This document shows, piece by piece, positions 45,205-53,915 of a stretch of DNA of 64,000 bases. The stretch covers positions 868,001 to 932,000 of the forward strand of contig OX044360.1 in assembly GCA_943846745.1 (NCBI GenBank). Reading direction: 5' to 3'. The notes beneath the pieces were generated by a model that worked only from the letters and a program-made list of their open reading frames with translations, was not told the origin of the DNA and ran no database searches. The position numbers and the translations under genes are program-made. How positions within the stretch are numbered: the first letter of the stretch is position 1; the number at the start of each line of letters is the position of its first letter. Source of the DNA: Opacimonas sp002292215 (GTDB lineage Bacteria > Pseudomonadota > Gammaproteobacteria > Enterobacterales > Alteromonadaceae).

Positions 45205-46263
45205 TTATACCGCCTCGAAAATTTTAGATGGAGCAAGATCAATATCGGAATTAAGGACATAATCTTGGACACGTGCACGGTGCATAATAGTATCGCCCCA
45301 TGTGTTGTTTAATGCCCAAGCGCGCTTAACATACATTTGTAAATCCACTTCCCAAGTGTAGCCCATAGCACCATGTACTTGAATACCAATGCGTGCAGCT
45401 AATAAAGCGGCTTCACTACAAAAGTTTCGAGCTTGTGAGATATGAATGTCACTCAGTGGATGGTGATTTTCTAACGAGCATGCAGCTCGATACAGTACGG
45501 GTTTAGCAATCTCGATTTTACCCGCCACATCGGCTAGTTGATGCTTTACAGCCTGAAAACTACCAATTTCTTTACCGAACTGTTTTCTTTGTAAGCTATA
45601 TTCGACAGATAAATCTAACATTCGCTGTGCTAAACCAAGCAGTTGTCCCGCTATCGATATGGCACCTCGGTTAAAGGTCTCGCTCCATATTTTTTTACCT
45701 GTTTCGCCGGAAACGGTGGACGTGCTAGCTGTAGCGTTCCAGGTAATCTGAGATAGACGACGTGAAAAATCAATACTCGCATTAGGCACTGTTTGAACAT
45801 CCATTGCACCCAGTATGTGTATCTCATCATCCTGTTGCATAAACAATGTGTGGGCTGTGTCCGCATCTGCAACCAGTGGGCTGCATTCATGGCCAATGGC
45901 AAAGCCTAAATCTCCTGCACAAATACGTTCTAACATCTCGGCTTTTTGACTCACACTATCATCTAGTGCATTCAATAAACCGGTAGCCACATAGGCTGAA
46001 TTAGCAAGTGGATCGGGGATCGCATGATAGCCGAGCTCTTGTGTCATTAATGACCAAGCAACGTCGCCCATTGCTAACCCCCCCTGCTCTTCTGGCACCG
46101 ATAACGCACTCAAACCTTGTTCAGATATCAAGCTCAATAATGTGCTTGCGTCTTTATCACCACTCCAGATATCGCGCAGTGTCTCTGGGGATGCTTCGGT
46201 ATGCAAAAAACGTTGGATCGTCTCTCGAAACAACAGCTCGTCTTCAGAAAATGTAAAATCCAT
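45205..46263 (-). CDS. Acyl-CoA dehydrogenase, FadE32-like small subunit
   Basis: A 352-residue acyl-CoA dehydrogenase of the short, diverged type. It has MDFTFSEDELLFRETIQRFL, VPEEQGGLAMGDVAW, FGKEIGSFQAVKHQLADV and GIQVHGAMGYTWEVDLQMYVKRA. Like the mycobacterial FadE32 subunit it is short in the middle beta domain. It very likely pairs with the full-length FadE encoded directly upstream. I use the ATG at 46263; a GTG at 46275 that overlaps the neighbour's stop (GTGA) is an equally possible coupled start. Confidence 0.83.
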   Translation of the reverse strand: MDFTFSEDELLFRETIQRFLHTEASPETLRDIWSGDKDASTLLSLISEQGLSALSVPEEQGGLAMGDVAWSLMTQELGYHAIPDPLANSAYVATGLLNALDDSVSQKAEMLERICAGDLGFAIGHECSPLVADADTAHTLFMQQDDEIHILGAMDVQTVPNASIDFSRRLSQITWNATASTSTVSGETGKKIWSETFNRGAISIAGQLLGLAQRMLDLSVEYSLQRKQFGKEIGSFQAVKHQLADVAGKIEIAKPVLYRAACSLENHHPLSDIHISQARNFCSEAALLAARIGIQVHGAMGYTWEVDLQMYVKRAWALNNTWGDTIMHRARVQDYVLNSDIDLAPSKIFEAV

Positions 46264-46271
46264 GCGTGAGC

Positions 46272-47438
46272 TCACTTTTTAGGTAGGCCAAGCATTCGCT
46301 CAGCAACTATATTACGTTGTATTTCGTTGGTGCCGGCGTAAATCGGTCCGGCCTGTGCAAATAAAAATGCGTCGAGCCAATATGCGTGTTCATGTGCTAA
46401 CGTTGCTGAACCCAGCAACTCACCAGTCAAGCCTAAAATATCCATTGCAGTTTGGCTAATGAGTAAGTCCAGTTCAGACCAGAAAATCTTATTTAAGCTG
46501 GACTCGGCGCCAATTTTTTCACCATTACTGACACGACCAACAGTATTGTATGCTGATAATGCATATGCTTCAGCGTCCGCCCAACACTTACTTACTGCAA
46601 CACCAATAGCAGGATCGCGATCAGAAGCGGCTTTATTATCTCGATATAATTGAACTAAGCGTCTTGCTGGTTGTTGAAAACGTGCAGGTGAGCGCAGTAA
46701 TAAACCGCGCTCAAATCCTGCCGTCGCCATTGCAACATGCCAACCTTTGCCATCATCCCCAATACGGTTAGTAATCGGTACTTTGACATCATCAAAGAAG
46801 ATTTCAGCGAATGCTTCTTCACCATCCAACGCTTTAATTGGGCGGATTGTCACGCCTTCAGTATTGAGCGGTACGAGTAAAAACGACAAACCATGATGAC
46901 GTTCTGAGCCAGGTTGTGAGCGAAACAAACCAAACGCCCAATCGGCATAAATAGCACGTGTAGACCATGTTTTTTGACCATTAATGACATAATGATCACC
47001 GTCCAGCGTTGCTTTACTGCTGATATTCGCCATGTCAGAACCTGCATTAGGTTCAGACCAGGCTTGCGCCCACATATCTTCACTAGAGGCCATGCGTGGT
47101 AAAAAATGTGCTTTTTGTTCTGGCGTACCAAAATCAAGTAACGTCGAACCTAATAGTAACTGACCGTTTTGATTAACTCTGCCTGGCGCACCGGCACCAT
47201 AGTATTCTTCTTCAAAAATAAGCCAATCAATTAAATCACAGCCACGACCACCATATTCTTTAGGCCACATTACCATTGAAAAACCAGCTTCAAACAGTTT
47301 ATGTTCCCATTGACGATGCAACTCAAAGCCTTCTTTGGTGTCGTATGTTGGTAATTTTTGCTTTGGTACATTAGCTGCTAGCCATTGGCGCACCTCTAAG
47401 CGAAATAAATCTTGTTCAGGAGAAAATTGCAGTTTCAT
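46272..47438 (-). CDS. Acyl-CoA dehydrogenase, FadE31-like
   Basis: A 388-residue acyl-CoA dehydrogenase with WPKEYGGRGCDLIDWLIFEEEY, AQAWSEPNAGSDMANI, NGQKTWSTRAIYADW, GFERGLLLRSPARFQQPAR and YAGTNEIQRNIVAERMLGLPKK. It is next to a shorter FadE, echA20 and fadA6, the gene set that handles the single-ring C/D fragment in actinobacteria (FadE31/FadE32/FadE33), so I assign it to that step. The start is the ATG at 47438 with GAGG 6 nt before it. A longer frame would reach into echA20. Confidence 0.85.
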   Translation of the reverse strand: MKLQFSPEQDLFRLEVRQWLAANVPKQKLPTYDTKEGFELHRQWEHKLFEAGFSMVMWPKEYGGRGCDLIDWLIFEEEYYGAGAPGRVNQNGQLLLGSTLLDFGTPEQKAHFLPRMASSEDMWAQAWSEPNAGSDMANISSKATLDGDHYVINGQKTWSTRAIYADWAFGLFRSQPGSERHHGLSFLLVPLNTEGVTIRPIKALDGEEAFAEIFFDDVKVPITNRIGDDGKGWHVAMATAGFERGLLLRSPARFQQPARRLVQLYRDNKAASDRDPAIGVAVSKCWADAEAYALSAYNTVGRVSNGEKIGAESSLNKIFWSELDLLISQTAMDILGLTGELLGSATLAHEHAYWLDAFLFAQAGPIYAGTNEIQRNIVAERMLGLPKK

Positions 47439-47445
47439 AGTCGCC

Positions 47446-48198
47446 TCAAAATTTAGCGTCGCGTTTATCCACAAACGCACGACGAGTTTCAGCAGAGTCT
47501 GGGCTAGTATAAGCTTGTAAGGTAAACCCTTGTTCCCAGCGATATTTGGCTTCTAAGTCGCCATCTTCAATGCCGTTTAGGCTTTCTTTAGCTATGCGGA
47601 TCATATCTGGGCTTTTAGCTGCAATCTTTGTAGCTATCTCTATGGCCGTGTCGCGTAGTTGATCTTTTTCGACAATGCGTTCAATGAAGCCATATTTATC
47701 TGCATCTTGCACCGAAATCGTCTCACCAGTGAAAAATAAATAACGGACTTTTTGGACTGGGAATAATCGTTGTAAATGAGCGCCTCCCCCCATTGCCCCG
47801 CGATCAACTTCAGGTAATGCAAATGTCGTACATGTTGACGCTACAACAATATCAGCCGCACCGGTGATACCAATGCCGCCACCTAACACATACCCATGCA
47901 ATGCAACAATGACTGGAATGGGGCATAAATGCACCGCTTTGAAAGTCTCATAATTGCCAGCATTGACGGTCACAATACGCTCTGGGTGTTGATCTAACTC
48001 TTTAATATCAACACCGGCACAAAATCCACGACCTTGCGAACGAATAATCAGTACCCGCGCATCAGGGTTTTTACCAATATTATTAACGAGTGCTGCCAAG
48101 GCATGCCACTCACTACTATCTAGTGCATTGACGGGTGCCTTGTCAATAACAATTTCGGCAATGCCATTTTCTATTTGTGTTGTAAATGCTTGAGTCAT
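47446..48198 (-). CDS. echA20: EchA20-like crotonase, C/D-ring opening
   Basis: A 250-residue crotonase-fold enzyme that follows mycobacterial EchA20 (Rv3550) in the blocks APVNALDSSEWHAL, IIRSQGRGFCAGVDIKEL, HGYVLGGGIGITGAADIVVAS, FALPEVDRGAMGGGAHL and the RIAKESLNGIE...YRWEQGFT ending. EchA20 opens a ring of 5-oxo-HIP-type CoA esters by retro-Claisen hydrolysis just before IpdAB. AAGGAG is 4 nt from an upstream GTG (48204) and 10 nt from the ATG at 48198, so the exact start is uncertain by two codons. Confidence 0.9.
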   Translation of the reverse strand: MTQAFTTQIENGIAEIVIDKAPVNALDSSEWHALAALVNNIGKNPDARVLIIRSQGRGFCAGVDIKELDQHPERIVTVNAGNYETFKAVHLCPIPVIVALHGYVLGGGIGITGAADIVVASTCTTFALPEVDRGAMGGGAHLQRLFPVQKVRYLFFTGETISVQDADKYGFIERIVEKDQLRDTAIEIATKIAAKSPDMIRIAKESLNGIEDGDLEAKYRWEQGFTLQAYTSPDSAETRRAFVDKRDAKF

Positions 48199-48221
48199 AA
48201 CCACAGGGCTCCTTGTTTAAT

Positions 48222-49328
48222 TTATTTAGATAATTTACCAGCTCGACCCGCAAGCATATGTTCAATACACTCATCAGCTTGCGTCGTTATTTGTGCTAGT
48301 AATTCTGCCACACTCGGTAAATTCTCAATCGAAGTCGCAACTTGACCACTCGGCATAATGCCTGATTCTGGTTTACCTTCGACCATCGATTTTTGCAGTA
48401 ATACGGGCTGGTTTGCCGACATAATCAAGGTAGCAGTCGCCGAAGGATCTTCGCGTAACCCTTTAAAAAACACCTTCAACATATGTGTCATGCTCATACC
48501 TGTTTCTTTTTGCCATTGTCGCGCGCTGCTTATGGCTATCCATAAACGCTTGATGCCGCTAGCACGCTCTAATTTGTCAACAAACGGGGTATTTAGCATA
48601 CGATGGCGCATTCCATCGACTGCTGTGGAGATACGTACATCGCTACCTTCTTTAGCATCTAAATAACATTGTTGAATATTTCTCGGGGTAGGTGCATCTG
48701 AGGTCAACATAAAACGCGTCCCCATAGCTACACCCGCTGCGCCTGAAGCTAGCGCTGAAGCTAAGCCTCTTCCGCACGAATATCCCCCAGCACTGATCAC
48801 CGGAATAGAGACGGCATCTAATACTTGTGGTAATAAAATTGTGGTTGGCACACTACCTGTATGACCACCGCCTTCACTACCTTGTATCGTGATCATATCC
48901 GCCCCCAAGGCTACCGCTTTAATCGCATGTTTAACTGCGCCTACTGTAGGAATACATAACACGCCAGCCGTTTTTAAGCGGGCAATCGTTGCTTTATCTG
49001 GGCCGCGTCCATAACTCACCGCTTTCAGTTTATACTGTATAGCCAACTCAACACATTGCATCGCATTTTCTTGAAACATGTGAAAGTTAAGACCAAAATT
49101 ACTAGAACCAGTTGCATCTATTACTTTTTTAACTTCGGCTTCAATATCTTCGCTAGGGATAGTCGCACCTGCTAGAAATCCGAAACCACCAGCGCGAGTT
49201 GTAGCAATAACTAAATTAGCATCAGACACCCAGCCCATTGCTGTTTGAACTATGGGATAACGACATCCGAGTGCTTGTGTTAATGGTGTTCGCCACCGTG
49301 CATCATTGTTTATGTCGGGCGTGCTCAT
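48222..49328 (-). CDS. ipdC: IpdC-type flavin-dependent reductase (NMO-like fold)
   Basis: A 368-residue FMN protein of the nitronate-monooxygenase fold. Shared blocks with IpdC (Rv3553) as I recall it: QTAMGWVSDANLV, AGGFGFLAGATI, IPTVGAVKHA, IQGSEGGGHTGSVPTTILLPQVLDAV, ISAGGYSCGRGLASALASGAAGVAMGTRF and LTSDAPTP. It acts on the HIP-CoA derivative in a redox step before ring C/D hydrolysis. Database names such as 2-nitropropane dioxygenase would mislead. AAAGGA precedes the start, and the stop of the upstream crotonase gene is 2 nt away. Confidence 0.9.
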   Translation of the reverse strand: MSTPDINNDARWRTPLTQALGCRYPIVQTAMGWVSDANLVIATTRAGGFGFLAGATIPSEDIEAEVKKVIDATGSSNFGLNFHMFQENAMQCVELAIQYKLKAVSYGRGPDKATIARLKTAGVLCIPTVGAVKHAIKAVALGADMITIQGSEGGGHTGSVPTTILLPQVLDAVSIPVISAGGYSCGRGLASALASGAAGVAMGTRFMLTSDAPTPRNIQQCYLDAKEGSDVRISTAVDGMRHRMLNTPFVDKLERASGIKRLWIAISSARQWQKETGMSMTHMLKVFFKGLREDPSATATLIMSANQPVLLQKSMVEGKPESGIMPSGQVATSIENLPSVAELLAQITTQADECIEHMLAGRAGKLSK

Positions 49329-49330
49329 GG

Positions 49331-50200
49331 CTATTTATCCTTTGCAGCTGATTTATTCGCTTTGGCCATTGCTTTAGCATCATATCCACCGAGGCGGTCA
49401 CCTGAAATCGTTTCATTGTGCGCATGAGCAAAATGATGCAGCCCAAATGCCATATCCATAGTGGAGCGTTTACCCATTAGGTCTTCAGCATTATTAATGA
49501 CTTGCTTAGTCAATTGCAGACCTAATCTAGGCATTTGTGCAATACGACCGGCCATCGCTAACGTTTCTTTACGCAGCTCGTCAGCCGGTACGACACGATT
49601 TACCATACCCATTTCATATGCGCGTTGAGCCGACATACGCTCACCCGTAAATAAAAATTCTTTGGCTATACGGGCATTTAGTTCATGTACATGGGCAAAA
49701 TATTCAACACCTGGAATACCCATACGCACAACAGGATCGGAGAAAAAGGCTCGCTCATCAGCAATGACCAAATCACAGACCCATGCCAGCATTAATCCGC
49801 CAGCCACACAAGCACCTTGCACCATCGCAATGGTTGGCTTTGGCAATTCACGCCAGCGCCTGCACATACCTAAATAAACCTCATGCTCACGAGCATACAA
49901 AAATTCACCACCAGGTTTATTGACATGATCATACCAAAGGTGTGTCCGTTCAAAGCTTTGGTCGACATCACGTCCAGGCGTTCCAATATCATGTCCCGCA
50001 GAAAAGTGCTTACCCTCACCCGCTAGCACAATGACTTTAACATCATCATCGTTACACGCTAACTGCAGTGCTTTATCAAGCGCATAGGTCATTTTTGAGT
50101 TTTGCGCATTGTTGTATTCAGGGCGGTTCATCGTCACAATTGCTATTTGATCTTGCACTTCGTAAAGCACGACTTCGTCAATTATTTGTACATCACTCAT
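49331..50200 (-). CDS. Enoyl-CoA hydratase/isomerase family protein
   Basis: A 289-residue crotonase-family protein with TMNRPEYNNAQNS, AGEGKHFSAGHDIG (oxyanion-hole loop), QGACVAGGLMLAWVCDLVIA and FSDPVVRMGIPGVEY. The C-terminal stretch LTKQVINNAEDLMGKRSTMDMAFGLHHFAH is unlike EchA20, so this is a separate function, probably a true enoyl-CoA hydratase of the steroid pathway. AGGAG precedes the ATG. It lies between ipdB and ipdC in the hsaC operon. Confidence 0.85.
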   Translation of the reverse strand: MSDVQIIDEVVLYEVQDQIAIVTMNRPEYNNAQNSKMTYALDKALQLACNDDDVKVIVLAGEGKHFSAGHDIGTPGRDVDQSFERTHLWYDHVNKPGGEFLYAREHEVYLGMCRRWRELPKPTIAMVQGACVAGGLMLAWVCDLVIADERAFFSDPVVRMGIPGVEYFAHVHELNARIAKEFLFTGERMSAQRAYEMGMVNRVVPADELRKETLAMAGRIAQMPRLGLQLTKQVINNAEDLMGKRSTMDMAFGLHHFAHAHNETISGDRLGGYDAKAMAKANKSAAKDK

Positions 50201-50215
50201 TCTTATCTCCTCGCT

Positions 50216-51022
50216 TTATGAAGCCACAGGGCGAATGCCCGGAGGATTATCTTTAAGTTGTTTGGCGCGAAGGTTATGTGGATCAAACGTTGCGATTAGC
50301 GCCAATTGCTCCGTCGTTGGTGCAGCAGTAGTAGGCGTATTTGCTTCAATATGGACAGAAAAACCCGTTTTTTCTATGACTTCATCAACACTGACACCAG
50401 GATGAACGCTCACTAGCCGAAGTGTATTATTAGGCCCTTGCCAATCCATCACGCAAATATCGGTAATGACCAATCGGATATCGATATCGTCATTGTCATA
50501 TCCCTTTGGCATGCGCGCAGGATTGAAACCTATTGAACATACAACGTCACACTCACCCTCTACAAATACCCGAGTACTGTGATTAGGGACAAAAAACGAA
50601 TTGGCGTGACTAATTGAATTTCCAGGTAAACCTCTTACCCCAAGCATTTGGATTTTGGGTTGATTGTAATCACTGCCTAAAGCAGAAATATTACTTTGCC
50701 CAAAACGATCTATCTGTGTTGGCCCAATCATTGCATGACGTTTACGACTCCAGACGTTATCAAAAATACGTGAAAATCCCATCCATGTTTCGTTACGTTG
50801 TACAAAATCTTCGCTGCGAGCACCAATCGGGTTAGGTTCGCTAAGTAAATACGCTTCAGAATCGGTCATCATTAAATCAGGGTTAGTTGTGCTCATGGCC
50901 AAACTAGCACCCAAACGAGGGATTACTCCAATACCTGTTGCTAATACTTCACCGTCATTTTCAAAGGCGGTTGTAGCCACACAGATCATGAGTTCTGCCA
51001 AGCTATACGATGTTGCTGTCAT
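50216..51022 (-). CDS. ipdB: COCHEA-CoA ring-opening hydrolase, beta subunit
   Basis: IpdAB has a CoA-transferase fold but hydrolyses the last carbocyclic ring of the steroid (COCHEA-CoA). This 268-residue subunit has SLAELMICVATTAFENDGEVLATGIGVIPRLGASLA, FVQRNETWMGFSRIFDNV and ISHANSFFVPNH. I set the start at the ATG at 51022, where AAGGA is 7 nt upstream. A frame extending a further 70 codons runs through ipdA in another frame and is not real. It lies 13 nt after ipdA. Confidence 0.9.
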   Translation of the reverse strand: MTATSYSLAELMICVATTAFENDGEVLATGIGVIPRLGASLAMSTTNPDLMMTDSEAYLLSEPNPIGARSEDFVQRNETWMGFSRIFDNVWSRKRHAMIGPTQIDRFGQSNISALGSDYNQPKIQMLGVRGLPGNSISHANSFFVPNHSTRVFVEGECDVVCSIGFNPARMPKGYDNDDIDIRLVITDICVMDWQGPNNTLRLVSVHPGVSVDEVIEKTGFSVHIEANTPTTAAPTTEQLALIATFDPHNLRAKQLKDNPPGIRPVAS

Positions 51023-51035
51023 AATCATGTCCTTT

Positions 51036-51911
51036 TTAATAGCTAGTTTGTGGAATTTGGCGTATGGCATCAATATCGCCAAACATTGCTTGATATTCTT
51101 GTTCAGTTTTGCCATCAACGAACTTCTCACAGTAAGCAGTAAAACCACCGTCTTTAGCGTATTTGTTATATTCCAAGAAATGACTATTATCGATGCCATA
51201 AAAAGGCGCACATGAACTTGGATGCGCTCCACCTGGAATATGGCACACAGCCGTTGTTAGGCTTCGCTCCCAGAATACCTGACGTGATACTTCTGCGGGA
51301 ATAAAATGATCGCTAGTTACTAGTTCATCGCAAGTAATATAAGCATTACTAGCAGCGCGAACAAACCAATCATCCATGTGATGATCAGGAGCTGAAATAC
51401 GACACACTCCGCGTTCATCAGCTCGATCAACATGGACCAATGCAGCATCTAATTTAAGTGCCGGCATCGCAACCCATTCTTTGTCATCGTATGGACTATC
51501 GATGACTTTTAAATCTGGATTATTGATGATGACGTCCGTTCCCAAACCCACTTGAGTTGGGATATAAGGACAGCCCCATGCCGCCGCTCTTAAACCAAGC
51601 AATAACATACCCTCGTCTATTTCCATGACTTCAAGCTGACCTTGTTCGCGAGCTTTACGAAAAAACGGTTCCAACGGAATAAAATCTAAAGACACAAACG
51701 CAAAAATAACTTTTTTCACTTTTCCTGCAGCGCACAACATGCCAACATCGGCTCCACCATAACTGACAATGGTTAAGTCTTTTAGATCAGAGCGTAAAAT
51801 TTCACGAATCAATGCCATTGGCTTGCGTCGAGGCCCCCAGCCACCAATACCAATAGTCATTCCATCTTGCAGTTGGGCGACAATTTGACTAGCTGTTTTT
51901 AATTTGTTCAT
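51036..51911 (-). CDS. ipdA: COCHEA-CoA ring-opening hydrolase, alpha subunit
   Basis: A 291-residue partner of IpdB. It has the CoA-transferase family I opening GMTIGIGGWGPRRKPMALIREILRSDLKDLTIVSYGGADVGML, EIDEGMLLLGLRAAAWGCPYIPTQVGLGTDV, and ALVHVDRADERGV. The GGWGxRRKP form and the EGM-LLGLRAA region distinguish IpdA from real acyl transferases. Its ATG overlaps the hsaC stop by four bases. IpdA and IpdB together are a strong marker of complete aerobic C/D-ring degradation. Confidence 0.92.
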   Translation of the reverse strand: MNKLKTASQIVAQLQDGMTIGIGGWGPRRKPMALIREILRSDLKDLTIVSYGGADVGMLCAAGKVKKVIFAFVSLDFIPLEPFFRKAREQGQLEVMEIDEGMLLLGLRAAAWGCPYIPTQVGLGTDVIINNPDLKVIDSPYDDKEWVAMPALKLDAALVHVDRADERGVCRISAPDHHMDDWFVRAASNAYITCDELVTSDHFIPAEVSRQVFWERSLTTAVCHIPGGAHPSSCAPFYGIDNSHFLEYNKYAKDGGFTAYCEKFVDGKTEQEYQAMFGDIDAIRQIPQTSY

Positions 51912-52801
51912 TTATTTTGTCCCACTGAAAAATCATGGCCCCATAGGCTAACGCGGCTAAACTCGAAAGCACAATGTTCTTCCCAATTATCAACCTGTAA
52001 TCCGTCATAGCCATACTCAAGGTCAAAGCCTGATGGAGTTTTCATGTAAAATGAAATCATTTTGTCATTTAAATGTTGACCCAGTGTAGCTGATAAATCG
52101 ACCCCATGTGCTTGTTGGCGATCATGTGCACGGCCAACTTCAGTCATACTATCGACTTCTACCATCGCATGCACGCAGCCACTAGGCACAGGGAACTCGC
52201 AAATAGCCAAACTATGATGACGCGCATTGGCACAATGCATAAAGTAAATTCTGACATTAGGCGCTTCTGGTGCAGGTTTAAAATTGAATAAATCAGAAAG
52301 TTCAAAACCTAATACATCTGTTAAAAATTGATAGGTTTCATCAAAGTTTGGTGCAGGTAAAACAGTATGACCAAGGCCCATTTCACCAGTGACAAATTGA
52401 GGTACACCTTGAGGTGATGTAAAAGGCTGACAGTCTGAGATATGCCCCCAATACAATTCATGGCGATTACCTGCAGGATCATTCACAATGAGGATTTGTT
52501 GTGCTCCGCGCACCTTACAAAATGCAGTATCGGCTTCTTCAAAACTAACCGATTTATCTATCAAAGACTGCTTAGCATCGTTAAACGCGGCTTGATTAGC
52601 TAGCTCCCAGCCCGATGCCACATAACACTTTTCTTCTCCAGGGATAATGAGCATACGATACGGTCGTTCATCCATTTTGATATAAAGACCACCTTCGTCT
52701 GTAGGCGAGGTCATCATGCCAAGGACTTGTTCTGCGTACTCTTTCCATTCATTAATATTATCAGTTTGTGCGACGAAATAACCTAATGCGCGAATATTCA
52801 T
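51908..52801 (-). CDS. hsaC: 3,4-DHSA extradiol dioxygenase
   Basis: Type I extradiol dioxygenase that cleaves the catechol ring A of 3,4-dihydroxy-9,10-secosteroid (3,4-DHSA) in meta position. 297 residues, two vicinal-oxygen-chelate modules. The Fe(II) ligands are His145 (GLGHTVL), His211 (VHAMVEV) and Glu262 (FDLEYGYDG). The length and motifs match HsaC/TesB and the related BphC. AAGGGAAA precedes the ATG. It is the first gene of a 13-kb operon reaching 39365 and has an operator 58 nt upstream. Confidence 0.93.
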   Translation of the reverse strand: MNIRALGYFVAQTDNINEWKEYAEQVLGMMTSPTDEGGLYIKMDERPYRMLIIPGEEKCYVASGWELANQAAFNDAKQSLIDKSVSFEEADTAFCKVRGAQQILIVNDPAGNRHELYWGHISDCQPFTSPQGVPQFVTGEMGLGHTVLPAPNFDETYQFLTDVLGFELSDLFNFKPAPEAPNVRIYFMHCANARHHSLAICEFPVPSGCVHAMVEVDSMTEVGRAHDRQQAHGVDLSATLGQHLNDKMISFYMKTPSGFDLEYGYDGLQVDNWEEHCAFEFSRVSLWGHDFSVGQNK

Positions 52802-52859
52802 AAATTTCCCTTAAAAACATTATCATTAATGTTATTATCAGAGCAAAGTCGATTCCCTT

Positions 52860-52876
52860 CATCGTCCATAAAGACT
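52860..52876 (+). promoter_or_regulatory. Palindromic operator upstream of hsaC
   Basis: CATCGTCCATAAAGACT, between the terminator of the previous operon and the hsaC start. It shares 14 bases with the site at 58493-58509. Confidence 0.8.
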
Positions 52877-52924
52877 AAAGCGCATTTAGTTTAAAACTCA
52901 ATAAAATCAATGATTTACACACCA

Positions 52925-52960
52925 CAGAAAAAGCGCTTCATATCATTGATATAAAGCGCT
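52925..52960 (-). terminator. Rho-independent terminator of the 58.4-53 kb operon
   Basis: Minus strand: AGCGCTTTATATC, loop, GATATGAAGCGCT (12 of 13 pairs), then TTTTT. It ends the SDR-to-DUF35/MaoC unit 19 nt after its last stop codon, so hsaC needs its own promoter. Confidence 0.87.
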
Positions 52961-52978
52961 GAATGATGCAAGGCTAGA

Positions 52979-53914
52979 TTAGCGGTAAAGGATAACTAAG
53001 TCGTTGATGACACTCGGTTTATCGTTTCCTACGACGTGAATGTTCATTTCAAGGGTAAGCTGTACACCTTTGTGCGAGACACTGATATCTTTTACCTTAC
53101 TTCTACCATGAATAGTCGATCCGGATGGTACTGGAGCTGGGAAACGTAAGCGATTGGATCCATAATTCACCATAGTTTGAAAGCCTACAATTTCAAAAGG
53201 CAGGGCAATGGTTAAGCGTGATTGCAACACCTGAACCAAAGAACCATGCGCAATAGTCGTTTTAAATGGACTGTCTGTTTTTGCGCGCTCTACATCGGTA
53301 TGCAACCAGTAATCATCACCAGACAAAGCTGCAAAATCATTAATCAACGTTTGGTCAACAATAAACTCATTGCTCCACTGCGTAAAAGTATTATCAGCCA
53401 AAGCATACAATGCGCTTAAGTTATCGACCGGAACCTTAACTTGACCTTTTTCGTTACGCTCAAGATTAAGCAACGGATCGAGGTATTCGCGCACCCCACC
53501 GGGATTGTCAGCAGAGGTAAAACGAAGTAGCGTTTTACCATCAGTACTAACTTTATCAAATATAGGTTTAACCGCCATACCAATCTTGATATCGGACTCC
53601 GCAACATCTATTAGCGTGGTATTAATTCTGACGCCTTGGCTCAGTTCAACAACCGCTAATGCTTGTGGCATCTCGTCACTAAATTCTGGCATAGTAGGTA
53701 TACGTGTTAACGTATACGAATATAACGTTCCCTCTCCATTGACGGGTTTATATTCAAGATCATGAGCAAGACAATGAGTACAATGATTGCGCGGAAAAAA
53801 CACCCATCCAGCACATTGGTTGCATTGTTGAATGTGTAACTCATTTTGTTCTAGCGCTTGCCAAAATGGAGCTGAAATTTTTGTCGCTAGCGGCATTGGT
53901 TTAGACGTTGCCAT
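52979..53914 (-). CDS. DUF35 (OB-fold/Zn ribbon)-MaoC fusion: steroid side-chain hydratase, aldolase partner
   Basis: A 311-residue two-domain protein. Residues 1-130 are a DUF35 domain with a rubredoxin-like zinc site (Cys31, Cys34, Cys45, Cys48) and an OB fold (EGTLYSYTLTRIPT). Residues about 170-311 are a MaoC hot-dog domain with GDDYWLH and TIAHGSLVQVLQSRL. In mycobacteria ChsH2 joins the same two domains in the opposite order (MaoC first, DUF35 last); it hydrates the side-chain enoyl-CoA and docks the aldolase Ltp2. Here the neighbour upstream is an Ltp2/Sal-like protein, so an equivalent hydratase-aldolase complex is likely (compare Shy and Sal of Pseudomonas sp. Chol1). A perfect AAGGAGG precedes the ATG. 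Confidence 0.85.
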   Translation of the reverse strand: MATSKPMPLATKISAPFWQALEQNELHIQQCNQCAGWVFFPRNHCTHCLAHDLEYKPVNGEGTLYSYTLTRIPTMPEFSDEMPQALAVVELSQGVRINTTLIDVAESDIKIGMAVKPIFDKVSTDGKTLLRFTSADNPGGVREYLDPLLNLERNEKGQVKVPVDNLSALYALADNTFTQWSNEFIVDQTLINDFAALSGDDYWLHTDVERAKTDSPFKTTIAHGSLVQVLQSRLTIALPFEIVGFQTMVNYGSNRLRFPAPVPSGSTIHGRSKVKDISVSHKGVQLTLEMNIHVVGNDKPSVINDLVILYR

Positions 53915-53915
53915 G